DNA of 64,000 nucleotides from positions 186,001-250,000 of the forward strand of contig NZ_SMTL01000005.1 of assembly GCF_004358025.1 (NCBI RefSeq), written 5' to 3'. This document shows positions 28,360 through 37,189 of this stretch, one piece after another; the first letter of the stretch is position 1, and each line of letters begins with the position of its first letter. The translations under genes and the position numbers were made by a program. The stretch is from Rhizobium deserti. GTDB taxonomy: Bacteria; Pseudomonadota; Alphaproteobacteria; Rhizobiales; Rhizobiaceae. The notes under the pieces were generated by a model. The model was not told where the DNA came from and made no database searches. It saw only the letters and a program-made list of their open reading frames with translations.

Positions 28360-29790
28360 GTGGTGGGTAAATCAGCAATGACATCTTCGGCGTCGCCGGC
28401 ACGGGTGCTGCAGCACGATTTGTTGTCATCTCGGTTAAGCTTTCAGTCTATCAGTCGGGCGACAGTGCTGGACACGGTTCTGGTTTTGTCGACCATTGTT
28501 CTTCCGATTTTTGCCAGAGGGGTGATCATCCGACGCCCCTGGGCCGAGAGATGGGCGGCGCGGCTGAACCTGGACTTGCGGGCTGTAAAGCTGCTGCAAC
28601 GGCTTCGTAGGAAATACGGAAGCCAACCGCTTCTCTTGAGGATCCCTTATCGTCCGGACCTGCTTTTGCTTGCGCCTGAGGACGTCGACTATGTGCTCCA
28701 ATCCTCGCCGGATCCCTTCGCAACTGCGACACGCGAGAAACGTGCAGCGCTCTCCCATCTGGAATCAAACAACGTCCTGATCTCGGATCCGCCGGAGCGG
28801 GTGATGCGGCGCCCTTACCATGAGCAGGCGCTGGCGACGCAGGAGCGTATTCATCCACTTGCTGAACGGTTCAAGGAAGTCATCGACGAAGAGATCGCGG
28901 GTATCCTCGACTGTCAGAAATCTGGCCTGTTTGGCCATCTTGACTGGAATGTCTTTTCTGCGGCCTGGTTTCGCATCGTTCGCCGTGTAGTGCTTGGCGA
29001 CGGTGGCCGCCAAGACGAGGCGTTAACGCAGCAGGTCAACCGCCTGCGCTCGCGCGCCAACTGGGCCTTCCTGCTGCGCAAGGACGAAGGGCAGCTTCGG
29101 GCGTTTCAACAAAAGCTGCGGGTGTATGTCGATCGGGCGGAGCCGGGCAGCCTGCTCGCAGCCGCCCCTAAGGCGAGAAATGTTGATCCGGAAAGCCAAG
29201 TGGCTCAATGGCTATTCGCTTTTGACCCTACAGGCATGGCGACCTTTAAGACCCTGGCACTTTTGGCGACCCATCCCCATTACCTGCGTCAAGCCAGAAA
29301 TGAAGCATCGTTGCATGCACCCGATCTTCCCTTCACTCGCACATGTCTGCTTGAAGCGCTGAGGTTATGGCCGACAACACCGGCGATACTGCGGGAGATA
29401 ACCGACGCAAGGTGCGTGGATGGGGAAGATATCGACAAAGGCACCGGAGTCTTGATCTTTACGCCCTTCTTCCATCGCGACGACGAAAGGTGGGTTCTCG
29501 CCCATCGGATGGATCCGGAGACCTGGAACAGCGGAAACGCTCTTCCAGCCAAAGGGCTTGTTCCATTCAGCGCCGGTCGGGCCATCTGTCCGGCCCATAA
29601 TCTCGTGCCGCTTCTGGCGAGCCTGACCCTCGCCGCCGTCATTTCCAGAGTCGCCATCCGGCTGGTGTCACCGGTTCTCAATCCCAAAATATTGCCCGCG
29701 ACTCTCAACCACTTCGATCTGCGTTTCGAGATCAATCACCTACCTGTCGACCCCAGCAGGGCAACCGGAGCGGGCGGATTGACTTCATAA
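28360..29790 (+). CDS. cytochrome P450
   Basis: A 476-residue P450 monooxygenase-type haem protein. The K-helix ExxR is in LLEALRLWPTTPAILREI, and the haem loop is VPFSAGRAICPAHN, where Cys is the thiolate ligand and Ala replaces the usual Gly two residues later. The I-helix reads FAFDPTGMATFKTLALLA, without the usual acid-Thr pair of the AGxDT motif, so its oxygen activation may differ or it may not be a normal monooxygenase. The N-terminus has a hydrophobic stretch after residue 35 (DTVLVLSTIVLPIFARGVII), unusual for bacterial P450s, suggesting membrane contact. The start is ambiguous: GTG 28360 or ATG 28378. It is transcribed alone; no ferredoxin partner is nearby. Substrate unknown. Confidence 0.82.
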   Translation: MVGKSAMTSSASPARVLQHDLLSSRLSFQSISRATVLDTVLVLSTIVLPIFARGVIIRRPWAERWAARLNLDLRAVKLLQRLRRKYGSQPLLLRIPYRPDLLLLAPEDVDYVLQSSPDPFATATREKRAALSHLESNNVLISDPPERVMRRPYHEQALATQERIHPLAERFKEVIDEEIAGILDCQKSGLFGHLDWNVFSAAWFRIVRRVVLGDGGRQDEALTQQVNRLRSRANWAFLLRKDEGQLRAFQQKLRVYVDRAEPGSLLAAAPKARNVDPESQVAQWLFAFDPTGMATFKTLALLATHPHYLRQARNEASLHAPDLPFTRTCLLEALRLWPTTPAILREITDARCVDGEDIDKGTGVLIFTPFFHRDDERWVLAHRMDPETWNSGNALPAKGLVPFSAGRAICPAHNLVPLLASLTLAAVISRVAIRLVSPVLNPKILPATLNHFDLRFEINHLPVDPSRATGAGGLTS

Positions 29791-30384
29791 GTGCTACTGT
29801 TGACACGGAAAAGAGCGGACGGAAGTTCCACACGTCTTCCGGCCGCCCACTCCGCAAGTGGCAACTATTCCGTATTGATCCGCATTCTTGCACCTCAGCG
29901 TAGCACCTGGATGATAAAAGCAATAAGTGAGCAGTCGCTAAATAACAATCGCAATCGCGGAACTTACCATCATCGATGGCCAGTTCGGGCGTTCGAAGGG
30001 TTATCAGGAACAGCGATAACTCATTGGCCCTATCTTGCTTCGCTCTGTTTTCGCCGCTGACACGCAGTGGAGTCGTCACGACGTGAAGGAAAGCTAGGCT
30101 AAGCAGAGCGTGGCGGCGGCATCCCCGCCGATTTGCCATTGGAAAGAAGCTCTTGAGAAAACGGCTGATAAAGTGGCCGAAGTTCAGTTGTCCCAAAGGG
30201 GGACCCGCGGCTTGGGTCAGCAAGCTGATCAGTAACAAAAGGCCCAGCGATTTCCAGCGGAGCTTCCGGAAGGTGTTTAACCTTATGTAGCTCTTAAATT
30301 GACGGCTGGAGTTCCATGCCGTCACTCGGGATACCAACGGGCATCTATGCACGATTCCGCGAACTCGGAATAAGACTTTGGGCG
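29791..30384. other. long stretch without a convincing gene
   Basis: About 600 nt downstream of the P450. A 239-codon minus-strand frame crosses it but runs antisense into the P450 gene, has no family features and shows no coding bias. The base composition is lower in GC than the neighbours. It may be decayed sequence; nothing specific was identified. Confidence 0.4.
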
Positions 30385-30513
30385 CTAGAGCGTCACGGCA
30401 TTGATAGCCAAAAGAACCGGAAAGGCAGCGACAAGGATCGCGGCAGTCCATGCTGCCAGGATCTTAAGGACATAATTTTTACGCGCAGTTGGCGCATCCC
30501 ATTCGCAGTACAT
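30385..30513 (-). CDS. possible 42-residue single-span membrane protein
   Basis: A short frame starting MYCEWDAPTARKNY followed by one hydrophobic helix (KILAAWTAAILVAAFPVLLA). GGAGAG lies 8 nt before the ATG. Its composition looks like a real single-pass mini-protein, but no family was recognised and it stands alone in poorly coding DNA. Treat as tentative. Confidence 0.4.
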   Translation of the reverse strand: MYCEWDAPTARKNYVLKILAAWTAAILVAAFPVLLAINAVTL

Positions 30514-30944
30514 TACTCGAACTCTCCGACATTTAGTGTAAGATGCAAGAGAGAGTGGTAGGAGTCGAGTGCGGCTCAGCAACAGTGTAAATTAGATTTG
30601 ATGAAGACGCGGATCACGTTGATCCGGATCATCAGATCTCGCTCGTCCCCTTAGGCCGGACTGCTTTTAAAGCCCTAAGGGCGGCGAGGTTAAGGTGTCA
30701 AGTTCGCTGGATACCAGCGCCTGTCCAGTCGCGCTGCATGATCCCCACGAGTGCAGCCAGACTGGCGCATAATAATATTAGCGTCAGCTTATTGATAGTG
30801 GCTCGCGCTGATCTTGACTGCCAAAGATTCCTCAAGCCTGCTTTTAATCTTCGTTATTGCTGTTTTATTGCGGAGGGACGAAACATTATGGCGATCCACT
30901 GGTTAATGCCTCGTAGGAAACAACAAGCTACAAGAGGAAACCCA
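30514..30944. other. intergenic stretch with one inverted repeat
   Basis: About 430 nt before the Gly/Ser-repeat gene. CCCTTAGG (30648-30655) and CCTAAGGG (30674-30681) form a perfect inverted repeat with an 18-nt loop, which could be part of an RNA, but no promoter or T-run supports it. Nothing else was identified. Confidence 0.3.
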
Positions 30945-31271
30945 ATGATCACCAAGATTCTTGCCGTAACGGCACTCTCGCTCGGCCTTGCAACGGCCGC
31001 AGTTGCACAAAGCTCTGGTTCGGGTAACTCCGGTTCTGGCTCGTCCTCCGGTTCTGGTAATTCCGGTTCTGGATCGTCTTCCGGCTCTGGCAATTCTGGT
31101 TCAAGCAACTCCGGTGGTTCGTCTCAGAGCAGCGGTAATGATTCCAGCCGCACCAATTGCGGCCCCACTAGTGCAGAACAAGGCACCGGCAGCACCGGCG
31201 CTCAAACTGGCGCCACGTCGTCTACGACTACGACTACCGGCACTGCTGGCAATACCGGCGCTTCCTGCTGA
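30945..31271 (+). CDS. exported Gly/Ser/Asn/Thr-rich repeat protein
   Basis: A 108-residue protein with a signal peptide (MITKILAVTALSLGLATAAVAQ) and a low-complexity mature part. Residues 23-60 repeat units of the form SGSGNSGSGSS about three times; a Ser/Gln/Asn-rich segment follows, then a Thr run and a final Cys. Two Cys (about residues 72 and 108) could pair. AGAGGA lies 6 nt before the ATG at 30945, and the longer upstream frame has no signal. The repeats are also visible in the DNA and may vary in number between strains. Function unknown; a disordered periplasmic or surface protein is likely. Confidence 0.65.
   Translation: MITKILAVTALSLGLATAAVAQSSGSGNSGSGSSSGSGNSGSGSSSGSGNSGSSNSGGSSQSSGNDSSRTNCGPTSAEQGTGSTGAQTGATSSTTTTTGTAGNTGASC
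31022..31118 (+). repeat. imperfect tandem repeats inside the Gly/Ser-rich gene
   Basis: Units of about 30 nt with the core TCCGGTTCTGG recur at roughly 31029, 31050, 31065 and later with third-position changes. They encode the SGSGNSGSGSS units and are not a CRISPR array, having no unique spacers. Confidence 0.6.
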
Positions 31272-31277
31272 TATTCT

Positions 31278-31306
31278 CGAATGGGAGGCTATTTGCCTCC
31301 CATTCG
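31278..31306 (+). terminator. strong hairpin after the Gly/Ser-rich gene
   Basis: GAATGGGAGGC (31279-31289) pairs perfectly with GCCTCCCATTC (31295-31305) around TATTT, and a C-G pair extends it. No T-run follows, so it may be a stabiliser as well as a terminator. Confidence 0.6.
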
Positions 31307-31377
31307 CTGCTGACGATAGCAACGACAGTGACAGTGTCTTCTCAACAGCCAGTTGAGGCTTCGGCTTGTCTTGCACA

Positions 31378-31551
31378 TTATTGCAGCTTTAACGGCAGCT
31401 GGATGCCCTTCGGGATGTAAGGCTTCTTCAAGCTAGCCAATTCAATGCGACCGTAAATCTCCCGGCGCTGTTGCTCCTGGCGTTCCCTTAACGCTTTTGA
31501 TGCTGCCACGATAGAAAGAGCGCGTGCAACAATTTCGTCTGTCCTATGCAT
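31378..31551 (-). CDS. small hypothetical protein, 57 residues
   Basis: MHRTDEIVARALSIVAASKA begins a mostly helical basic protein; the middle (LRERQEQQRREIYGRIELAS) is charged and the tail is KPYIPKGIQLPLKLQ. GGAGG lies 4 nt before this ATG; an upstream in-frame ATG at 31584 lacks a site. No membrane segment or signal peptide. No family recognised, but frame and ribosome-binding site make it believable. Confidence 0.5.
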   Translation of the reverse strand: MHRTDEIVARALSIVAASKALRERQEQQRREIYGRIELASLKKPYIPKGIQLPLKLQ

Positions 31552-31772
31552 GTGGCCTCCGATGTGTTCATGTTTTGTTCTCATATTCTCGAAGCCTTGT
31601 CAAGCATCACGTTGTCTTGTGCTGACATTCCCGCCCACACCCATTCATCCGCAATTCGAGACGGAGGTTGCTTCCTGCTAGCTTTAAATCGGCTGGGGAG
31701 ATGTTATGTCTTGCATGATCGCAAGTGCGTCTTTATCGCGATCGCAGAGCCGTATCCTTGAAAGGAATAGCA

Positions 31773-32783
31773 ATGCAAGTTGGGATGATAGGGTTGGGAC
31801 GCATGGGGGCGAACATGGTTCGCCGGCTCATGCGGGCCGGGCATGAATGCGTCGTCTACGATGTCAATTCCGCAAACGTTGATGCGTTGGCAGGTGAAGG
31901 CGCGTCAGGTGCCGCTTCCTTGCAGGATCTGGTTGCCAAACTTAGCAAGCCTGCAGCCGTGTGGATGATGCTGCCGGCAGCCATTACCGATCAGACGCTC
32001 GCTGCGCTGTCCGATCTATTGGCACCCGGTGATGTGATCATCGACGGCGGCAATTCTAACTACCAGGATGACATAGACCGGGCGGCCCGGCTTTCTGACA
32101 AGGGCCTCGACTATATCGATGTTGGCACGAGCGGCGGCGTCTGGGGGCTGGAAAGAGGCTATTGCCTGATGATCGGCGGTCCGGACGAAGCGGTCGAACG
32201 TCTCGATCCGATCTTCCGGTCGCTCGCGCCTGGTGACGGTTCGCCACAGGCTGAAAGCCTGCGGACTTCCGAGCTCGGCTATCTCCATTGCGGCCCGAGC
32301 GGCTCCGGTCACTTTGTCAAAATGGTCCACAACGGCATTGAATACGGCATGATGGCAGCATATGCAGAAGGCCTCAATCTTCTCAAGGCAGCCAATACAG
32401 GCAAACAGGCCCGCTCGGTCGATGCCGAAACCAGCCCGCTGCAGCATCCGCAATATTATCAGTTCGACATAGACGTGGGTGAAGTGGCAGAAGTCTGGCG
32501 CCACGGTAGTGTCGTGTCCTCTTGGCTACTGGATCTTCTGGCGCAGTCGCTGAAGCAGGACCCGTCCCTGGAAGGTTTTAGTGGCCGCGTGTCTGATTCT
32601 GGCGAAGGGCGATGGATGCTAAAAGCCGGCATCGACACCGGCGTGCCATTGCCGGTCCTGTCATCTGCCCTGTTCCAGCGGTTCTCGTCGCAGGGACATG
32701 AGCGCTATTCCAACCAGGTTCTATCGGCCCTCCGTGCAGCCTTCGGCGGCCATGCGGAAAAGAAGACCGGCGAAAAGCACTGA
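31773..32783 (+). CDS. gnd: 6-phosphogluconate dehydrogenase (decarboxylating, short NAD-type)
   Basis: A 336-residue enzyme converting 6-phosphogluconate to ribulose-5-phosphate and CO2. The nucleotide motif is MIGLGRMGANMVRRLMRAG, DGGNSNYQDD lies in the substrate site, and the catalytic segment is GPSGSGHFVKMVHNGIEYGM with Lys, His and Asn. The length fits the short, often NAD-preferring GndA-type enzymes rather than the 470-residue Gnd. AAAGGA lies 6 nt before the ATG. It is transcribed alone, and no other pentose-phosphate genes are nearby. Confidence 0.9.
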   Translation: MQVGMIGLGRMGANMVRRLMRAGHECVVYDVNSANVDALAGEGASGAASLQDLVAKLSKPAAVWMMLPAAITDQTLAALSDLLAPGDVIIDGGNSNYQDDIDRAARLSDKGLDYIDVGTSGGVWGLERGYCLMIGGPDEAVERLDPIFRSLAPGDGSPQAESLRTSELGYLHCGPSGSGHFVKMVHNGIEYGMMAAYAEGLNLLKAANTGKQARSVDAETSPLQHPQYYQFDIDVGEVAEVWRHGSVVSSWLLDLLAQSLKQDPSLEGFSGRVSDSGEGRWMLKAGIDTGVPLPVLSSALFQRFSSQGHERYSNQVLSALRAAFGGHAEKKTGEKH

Positions 32784-32843
32784 TACCAGCCTTTGGGAAC
32801 GGCAGATCGCCTTCCTCGCCGCCGCCCCATGCGACTGCGGCGA

Positions 32844-32868
32844 GGAACCAATTTTCGGATGACTTGTT
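32844..32868 (+). promoter_or_regulatory. candidate RpoE2/EcfG-type promoter before the DUF2934 gene
   Basis: GGAAC (32844-32848), 18 nt, TT (32867-32868), with TGTT at the -10, 31 nt in front of the start codon. DUF2934 proteins are often stress-induced in rhizobia, which makes this match more believable. Confidence 0.45.
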
Positions 32869-32899
32869 CTTGAACCGATAGGTCAAGGAGGAGTGCTCG

Positions 32900-33265
32900 A
32901 TGAACGACGATCGCGAAAAGCAAATTCGGGAGCGCGCTTATGCGCTTTGGGAGCAGGAAGGCCGCCCGGAGGGCGAAGACTTTCGCCATTGGGTAGCGGC
33001 CTGGGAAGAGATCGGTTCTGATCATCCCGATGCTGACATCATCACGGAAAATACTGCTGTTCTGGGCGAACCCGAACCGACGTCTCAGTCCAGCGACGCT
33101 GGTGAATCAGTGCCGGCGCGGAAGGCCCGCAGGCCAATTGGCGGAACCAAGCAGGCCGGCAGTCAGGTTTCTTCCGGCAAGACTTCCAGGACAAAGCCTG
33201 CCTCCCAAATCACCACTGGCGAAGAGCCTGCCGGCACCTCCGTCAGACATACCGAGGGTCCGTAA
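32900..33265 (+). CDS. DUF2934 domain protein
   Basis: A 121-residue soluble protein. Residues 5-42 (IRERAYALWEQEGRPEGEDF, then HWVAAWEEI) form the DUF2934 motif; the rest is a low-complexity basic tail rich in Ser, Thr, Lys and Pro, likely disordered. AAGGAGGAG lies 8 nt before the ATG. Function of the domain is unknown. A general-stress promoter candidate lies just upstream and a good terminator downstream, so it is a single-gene unit. Confidence 0.8.
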   Translation: MNDDREKQIRERAYALWEQEGRPEGEDFRHWVAAWEEIGSDHPDADIITENTAVLGEPEPTSQSSDAGESVPARKARRPIGGTKQAGSQVSSGKTSRTKPASQITTGEEPAGTSVRHTEGP

Positions 33266-33289
33266 GCGGGTCCAAAATCTGAAGGATCG

Positions 33290-33319
33290 GCAGCCCGGCC
33301 TGTGCCGAGGCTGCTTTTT
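33290..33319 (+). terminator. Rho-independent terminator after the DUF2934 gene
   Basis: GCAGCC-CGGC-CTGT-GCCG-A-GGCTGC, a 10-bp stem with one bulged A, followed by T5. Confidence 0.85.
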
Positions 33320-33387
33320 ACATTAAGCCGTGACCACGAATTGGAAAGATCACGAAGAGTCGGCTACAGCCATGAAGTCAGGTCTGG

Positions 33388-33843
33388 CTATTCGTCGGCA
33401 AATGGCGGGCGCCTGCGGCGCACTGGCGTGCCTTTGATGATGCTGGTATTGGTCCTTGCCTTATCGTGAAGGGGGTGCAGTAGCCTGTTCAGATCCTGAA
33501 TATCGCGCAAGACCATCCGTGCGACAAAGCAGTCATCTCCGGTCACTGCGTCGCAGTGGATGATCTCCGGCATATCCTGCAGCGTACGCTCGACGATATG
33601 CAGTTTGCCGGGCAAGGGTTCTATGCGAACTAGCGCCTCCAGCGTGTAGCCGAGTGCCCGTGAATTGATGTCGAGGGTGAACGCTTCAATGACATCCTCC
33701 TGCTCCAGGCGCCGAATCCGTTCGCGAACTGCAGGCGCAGACAAGCCAACCTGTTGAGCCATTGCCTGCTGGCTCGTGCGGCTGTCCATTAAAAGCTCAT
33801 CGATGATAGCGCGATCCCGCGCGTCGAGCGGCACTTTCTTCAT
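33388..33843 (-). CDS. Lrp/AsnC-family transcriptional regulator
   Basis: A 151-residue regulator. The N-terminal helix-turn-helix covers LDARDRAIIDELLMDSRTSQ through MAQQVGLSAPAVRERIRRL, and the ligand domain (RAM) follows, with IIHCDAVTGDDCFVARMVL. The start chosen gives the usual family length; the Shine-Dalgarno is poor, and the upstream frame continues 26 codons. It is divergent from the PhzF gene and probably controls it. Confidence 0.85.
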   Translation of the reverse strand: MKKVPLDARDRAIIDELLMDSRTSQQAMAQQVGLSAPAVRERIRRLEQEDVIEAFTLDINSRALGYTLEALVRIEPLPGKLHIVERTLQDMPEIIHCDAVTGDDCFVARMVLRDIQDLNRLLHPLHDKARTNTSIIKGTPVRRRRPPFADE

Positions 33844-33970
33844 GGAGGCGCAGATAGCTTTATCAGCTTCATTTTGGAAGCAAGAAAGCACATCGGCTTT
33901 CGAAAGGAGAAGGACGCACACGATCCCGATCGGCTAAGATAGAGGTCAGGCAATAGCCGAAGGGAAAGTC

Positions 33971-34807
33971 ATGCATATTCACAAGATCGCCGCCTTCACC
34001 AAGGATGGGCGCGGCGGAAATCCGGCAGGCGTGGTGCTCGCCGCCAAACTGCCTTTGCCAGCAGAGATGCAGTCCATTGCCGCAACAGTCGGATATTCCG
34101 AAACCGCCTTTGCCGCGCCAACTGGCCAGGGCTCATGGACCCTCCGGTATTATTCGCCGGAGACGGAGGTTCCGTTTTGCGGACATGCGACAATCGCTCT
34201 CGGTGCCGTTTTATGTGAGACGCATGGGCCTGGCCGTTATCGCCTCTCGCTCGCCAATGCTGATATCGAAGTGGAGTCTGGCATGCAGGAGGGCGTTTGG
34301 TGGAGCGCCCTGCGGTCTCCGCCAACTCGTAGCGCCCCTGCAGATCCGGCGCTACTTGCCAAGGCGTTCGAGATATTCGGTTATTCGGACACTGATCTCG
34401 ATCCGGACATCCCCGCTTGCGAGGCAAACGGCGGTACCAATCATTTGATCATTGCGCTCCGTTCGCGGGCCGCCTTGACGAGAATGCATTATGATCTTGC
34501 CCGCGGCCGGGTTTTCATGCGGGACCACGCCATAGGAACGGTCGCGTTCGTCTTCCGTGAAAGCGAACGCGTCTTTCACGCCCGCAATGCCTTCGCAATT
34601 GGCGGCGTCCTGGAGGATCCGGCCACCGGTGCGGCCGCGGCGGCCTTGGCAGGCATGCTCCGCGATCTGGGCGTGCTCCATGACGGGGAGATCGTGATCC
34701 ATCAAGGGGAAGACATGGGGCAACCTTGTCGCATCGAGGCGTCCTTCACCAATGAAGCGGGTTCGCCGGTTCAGGTCAGAGGACTATCGAACAAGATCCC
34801 TGAGTAG
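33971..34807 (+). CDS. PhzF-family isomerase-like protein
   Basis: A 278-residue member of the PhzF/diaminopimelate-epimerase fold. Motifs: GGNPAGVVLAAKL near residue 16, catalytic Glu in GYSETAFAA, VPFCGHATIALGA, and EDPATGAAAAALAGML near the C-terminus. Most members outside phenazine operons have no known substrate. AAGGGAAA precedes the ATG. It is divergent from the AsnC regulator, which suggests amino-acid-related metabolism. Confidence 0.85.
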   Translation: MHIHKIAAFTKDGRGGNPAGVVLAAKLPLPAEMQSIAATVGYSETAFAAPTGQGSWTLRYYSPETEVPFCGHATIALGAVLCETHGPGRYRLSLANADIEVESGMQEGVWWSALRSPPTRSAPADPALLAKAFEIFGYSDTDLDPDIPACEANGGTNHLIIALRSRAALTRMHYDLARGRVFMRDHAIGTVAFVFRESERVFHARNAFAIGGVLEDPATGAAAAALAGMLRDLGVLHDGEIVIHQGEDMGQPCRIEASFTNEAGSPVQVRGLSNKIPE

Positions 34808-34876
34808 AAAGCCACCGTGCTAGACTTGGGCCCGCCCCCTTCAATGATATCGATCTTGGCGGGGCGGTAACGGGTC

Positions 34877-35632
34877 CTAATATAGGATTGGACGCAATGC
34901 GGCAGCGACGGCCTGTAGTGGCTTCAGATAGCGTCCTGCCATTTCGCCGGCAGGCACGCTTGCCGCCGGTGCACCGATATTAAGCGCGGCGATGATTTTT
35001 CCGCGGCCATTGGTCAGCGGCACGGCGATAGAGCACAAGCCCAGCTCCAGTTCCTGATCAATAATTGCGAAACCCTGTAAACGGACGACCGTCAGTTCTT
35101 TCATCAGAACCGAGATTTCAGTCTTCGTGTGGGGGGTGAATGGTTTCAACATAGTCTGATTGAGGATGGTGCGCGCATCCTCTTCGCCAAGCGCTGCCAG
35201 CAGGACCCGGCCCATGGATGCGCAATAGGCGGGAAGCCGGCTGCCTGGCATCAGATTGATCGACATGACCCGCCTCTGAGATGCGCGAGCAACGTAAACA
35301 ATTTCGGTCGCATCAAGGACGCTTACCGAGGCGCTTTGGCCAACCTCTGCCGAAAGCTTGTCCAGACACGGTTGAACCAATTGAGGCAGGGGAGTGGCCG
35401 AAAGATATGCGTGGCCGAGCCTGAGAATCTTCGGCGTCAAGGCGAAGAATTTACCATCATAATCTGCGTAACCAAGTTGCGACAGCGTCAGCAGGCAGCG
35501 GCGAGCGGTGGCCCGGTCAAGTCCAGCGGCCTTGGCGACGTCAGAGATCGCGAGTTTCGGCGTGTTTTCACCAAAGGCCTCGATCACCTTCAAACCTTTG
35601 GCAAAGCCACCGAGGAAATCGCCGTCCGGCAT
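34877..35632 (-). CDS. pcaR: IclR-family regulator of the pca genes (PcaR/PcaU type)
   Basis: A 251-residue regulator starting MPDGDFLGGFAKGLKVIEAF. The winged helix is in LAISDVAKAAGLDRATARRC followed by LLTLSQLGYA, and the effector domain has PAYCASMGRVLLAALGEED. This is the PcaR/PcaU/CatR subgroup. AAGGAG lies 6 nt before the ATG; the frame extends further upstream without homology. It is divergent from pcaI, 139 nt away. By analogy it activates pcaIJF in response to beta-ketoadipate. Confidence 0.88.
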   Translation of the reverse strand: MPDGDFLGGFAKGLKVIEAFGENTPKLAISDVAKAAGLDRATARRCLLTLSQLGYADYDGKFFALTPKILRLGHAYLSATPLPQLVQPCLDKLSAEVGQSASVSVLDATEIVYVARASQRRVMSINLMPGSRLPAYCASMGRVLLAALGEEDARTILNQTMLKPFTPHTKTEISVLMKELTVVRLQGFAIIDQELELGLCSIAVPLTNGRGKIIAALNIGAPAASVPAGEMAGRYLKPLQAVAAALRPILY

Positions 35633-35771
35633 CAGAGGCTCCTTGTGCGGTATATGAACAAATCTCAAATAACGTACATTGATCTTGCTGTCTAGCTTTG
35701 CCCCTCGTATCACTGTCGTCAGGAGGCGCGGCCTGTGATCAGTGGCAGGCGCATCGAAGGCGAGGTTCCTT

Positions 35772-36479
35772 ATGGACAAGACAATCGGCAGTGCGGCGGA
35801 AGCAGTCTCTGGGATTGAAAATGGCATGACCATCATGATCGGCGGCTTTGGTGGTTCCGGCGCGCCAATCGAGCTCATTCACGCCCTGATCGACAAGGGG
35901 GTCAAGAACCTCACGGTGATCAACAACAATGCCGGCAACGGCCGCATCGGTATCGCCGCCATGATCGATGCGGGCATGGTCAAGAAGATGATCTGCTCGT
36001 TTCCGCGGTCTTCCGACCCGCGTGCGTTTACCGACAGATATCTGGCTGGCGAGATCGAACTCGAGCTTGTGCCGCAAGGCACGCTTGCAGAACGCATAAG
36101 AGCCGGCGGCGCGGGCATCCCTGCCTTTTACACGCCGACAGCCTATGGAACCGAACTTGCCAATGGCAAGCCGATCGCGGAATTTGACGGCAGGCATTAC
36201 GTTCAGGAGCGGTGGCTGAAAGCCGATGTGGCCATCGTTAAGGCGCATCTGGCAGACACCTACGGCAACCTGACCTACAACAAGGCAGGCCGTAACTTCA
36301 ATCCGCTCATGTGCATGGCAGCGACCAGGACGATCGCGCAGGTATCCAAGATCGTTTCCGCCGGTGGCATCGATCCCGAACACGTCGTCACCCCCGGCAT
36401 CTTCGTCGACGGCGTCGTCGAGATCCCCAATCCGCAACAGGAAGAAGAGCTCATTCGAGCCGGAGTGGCTTACGCATGA
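35772..36479 (+). CDS. pcaI: 3-oxoadipate CoA-transferase subunit A
   Basis: A 235-residue alpha subunit of the transferase that moves CoA from succinyl-CoA to beta-ketoadipate. GGFGGSGAPIELIHAL is the glycine-rich CoA loop; NNAGNGRIGIAAMI and GTLAERIRAGGAGIPAFYTP are family blocks. GAGG lies 6 nt before the ATG. Its stop overlaps the pcaJ start (ATGA). Confidence 0.93.
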   Translation: MDKTIGSAAEAVSGIENGMTIMIGGFGGSGAPIELIHALIDKGVKNLTVINNNAGNGRIGIAAMIDAGMVKKMICSFPRSSDPRAFTDRYLAGEIELELVPQGTLAERIRAGGAGIPAFYTPTAYGTELANGKPIAEFDGRHYVQERWLKADVAIVKAHLADTYGNLTYNKAGRNFNPLMCMAATRTIAQVSKIVSAGGIDPEHVVTPGIFVDGVVEIPNPQQEEELIRAGVAYA

Positions 36480-37180
36480 CCGTAGACGCACAGCCCATCA
36501 ACACCCGTGACGACATCAAGCTGTCCAATGCGCAAATCGCATGGCGGGCCGCGCAGGATATTGCAGACGGCGCTTATGTAAACCTCGGTATTGGCTTTCC
36601 AGAAATGGTTGCCCGCTATCAGCCGCCTGGCCGTCAGGCAATTTTCCACACCGAAAACGGCATCCTGAACTTCGGCGAGGCGCCTCCGCCAGGCGAAGAG
36701 GATTGGGATCTGATCAATGCCGGCAAGAAGGCGGTGACGCTGAAACCGGGTGCTGCATTCTTTCATCATGCCGACAGCTTCGCCATGGTCCGCGGCGGCC
36801 ATCTGGATGTCGCGATCCTTGGCGCCTATCAGGTTGCCCAGAATGGTGACCTCGCCAATTGGCGGGTGGGCGCCAAGGGCGTGCCGGCGGTTGGTGGTGC
36901 GATGGATCTTGTTCATGGTGCCAAGCAGGTCTGCGTGATTACCGAGCATGTCACCAAGGACGGAAAGCCGAAGCTCGTCGAGGCATGTACCTTCCCGCTG
37001 ACAGGCGTTGGCTGCATTACGCGCGTTTACACCAGCCATGCGGTGATCGACATTCAAGATGATCGCTTCGTGCTTCGGGAGAAGCTTGCCGCCATGAGCC
37101 TTGAGGAACTGCAGGCAATGACGGGGGCCAGACTGCACTTGGATGGCTCCGTCGCCGACCTCGTCGTTCCACAATTGTAA
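36476..37180 (+). CDS. pcaJ: 3-oxoadipate CoA-transferase subunit B
   Basis: A 234-residue beta subunit. The catalytic glutamate is in FHTENGILNFGEAP, and NLGIGFPEMVARY and GGHLDVAILGAYQV are conserved. It overlaps pcaI by 4 nt, consistent with equal production of the two subunits. The next gene, pcaF, begins 9 nt downstream. Confidence 0.93.
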   Translation: MTVDAQPINTRDDIKLSNAQIAWRAAQDIADGAYVNLGIGFPEMVARYQPPGRQAIFHTENGILNFGEAPPPGEEDWDLINAGKKAVTLKPGAAFFHHADSFAMVRGGHLDVAILGAYQVAQNGDLANWRVGAKGVPAVGGAMDLVHGAKQVCVITEHVTKDGKPKLVEACTFPLTGVGCITRVYTSHAVIDIQDDRFVLREKLAAMSLEELQAMTGARLHLDGSVADLVVPQL

Positions 37181-37189
37181 GGATCAGTC

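Noticed and set aside
29732..30451. 239-codon minus-strand open frame
   Set aside because: It overlaps the P450 end in antisense, shows no domain, has irregular amino-acid composition and no ribosome-binding site.
31000..31120. Possible CRISPR-like or satellite repeat
   Set aside because: The repeats are in-frame codons for a Gly/Ser-rich protein and have no unique spacers.
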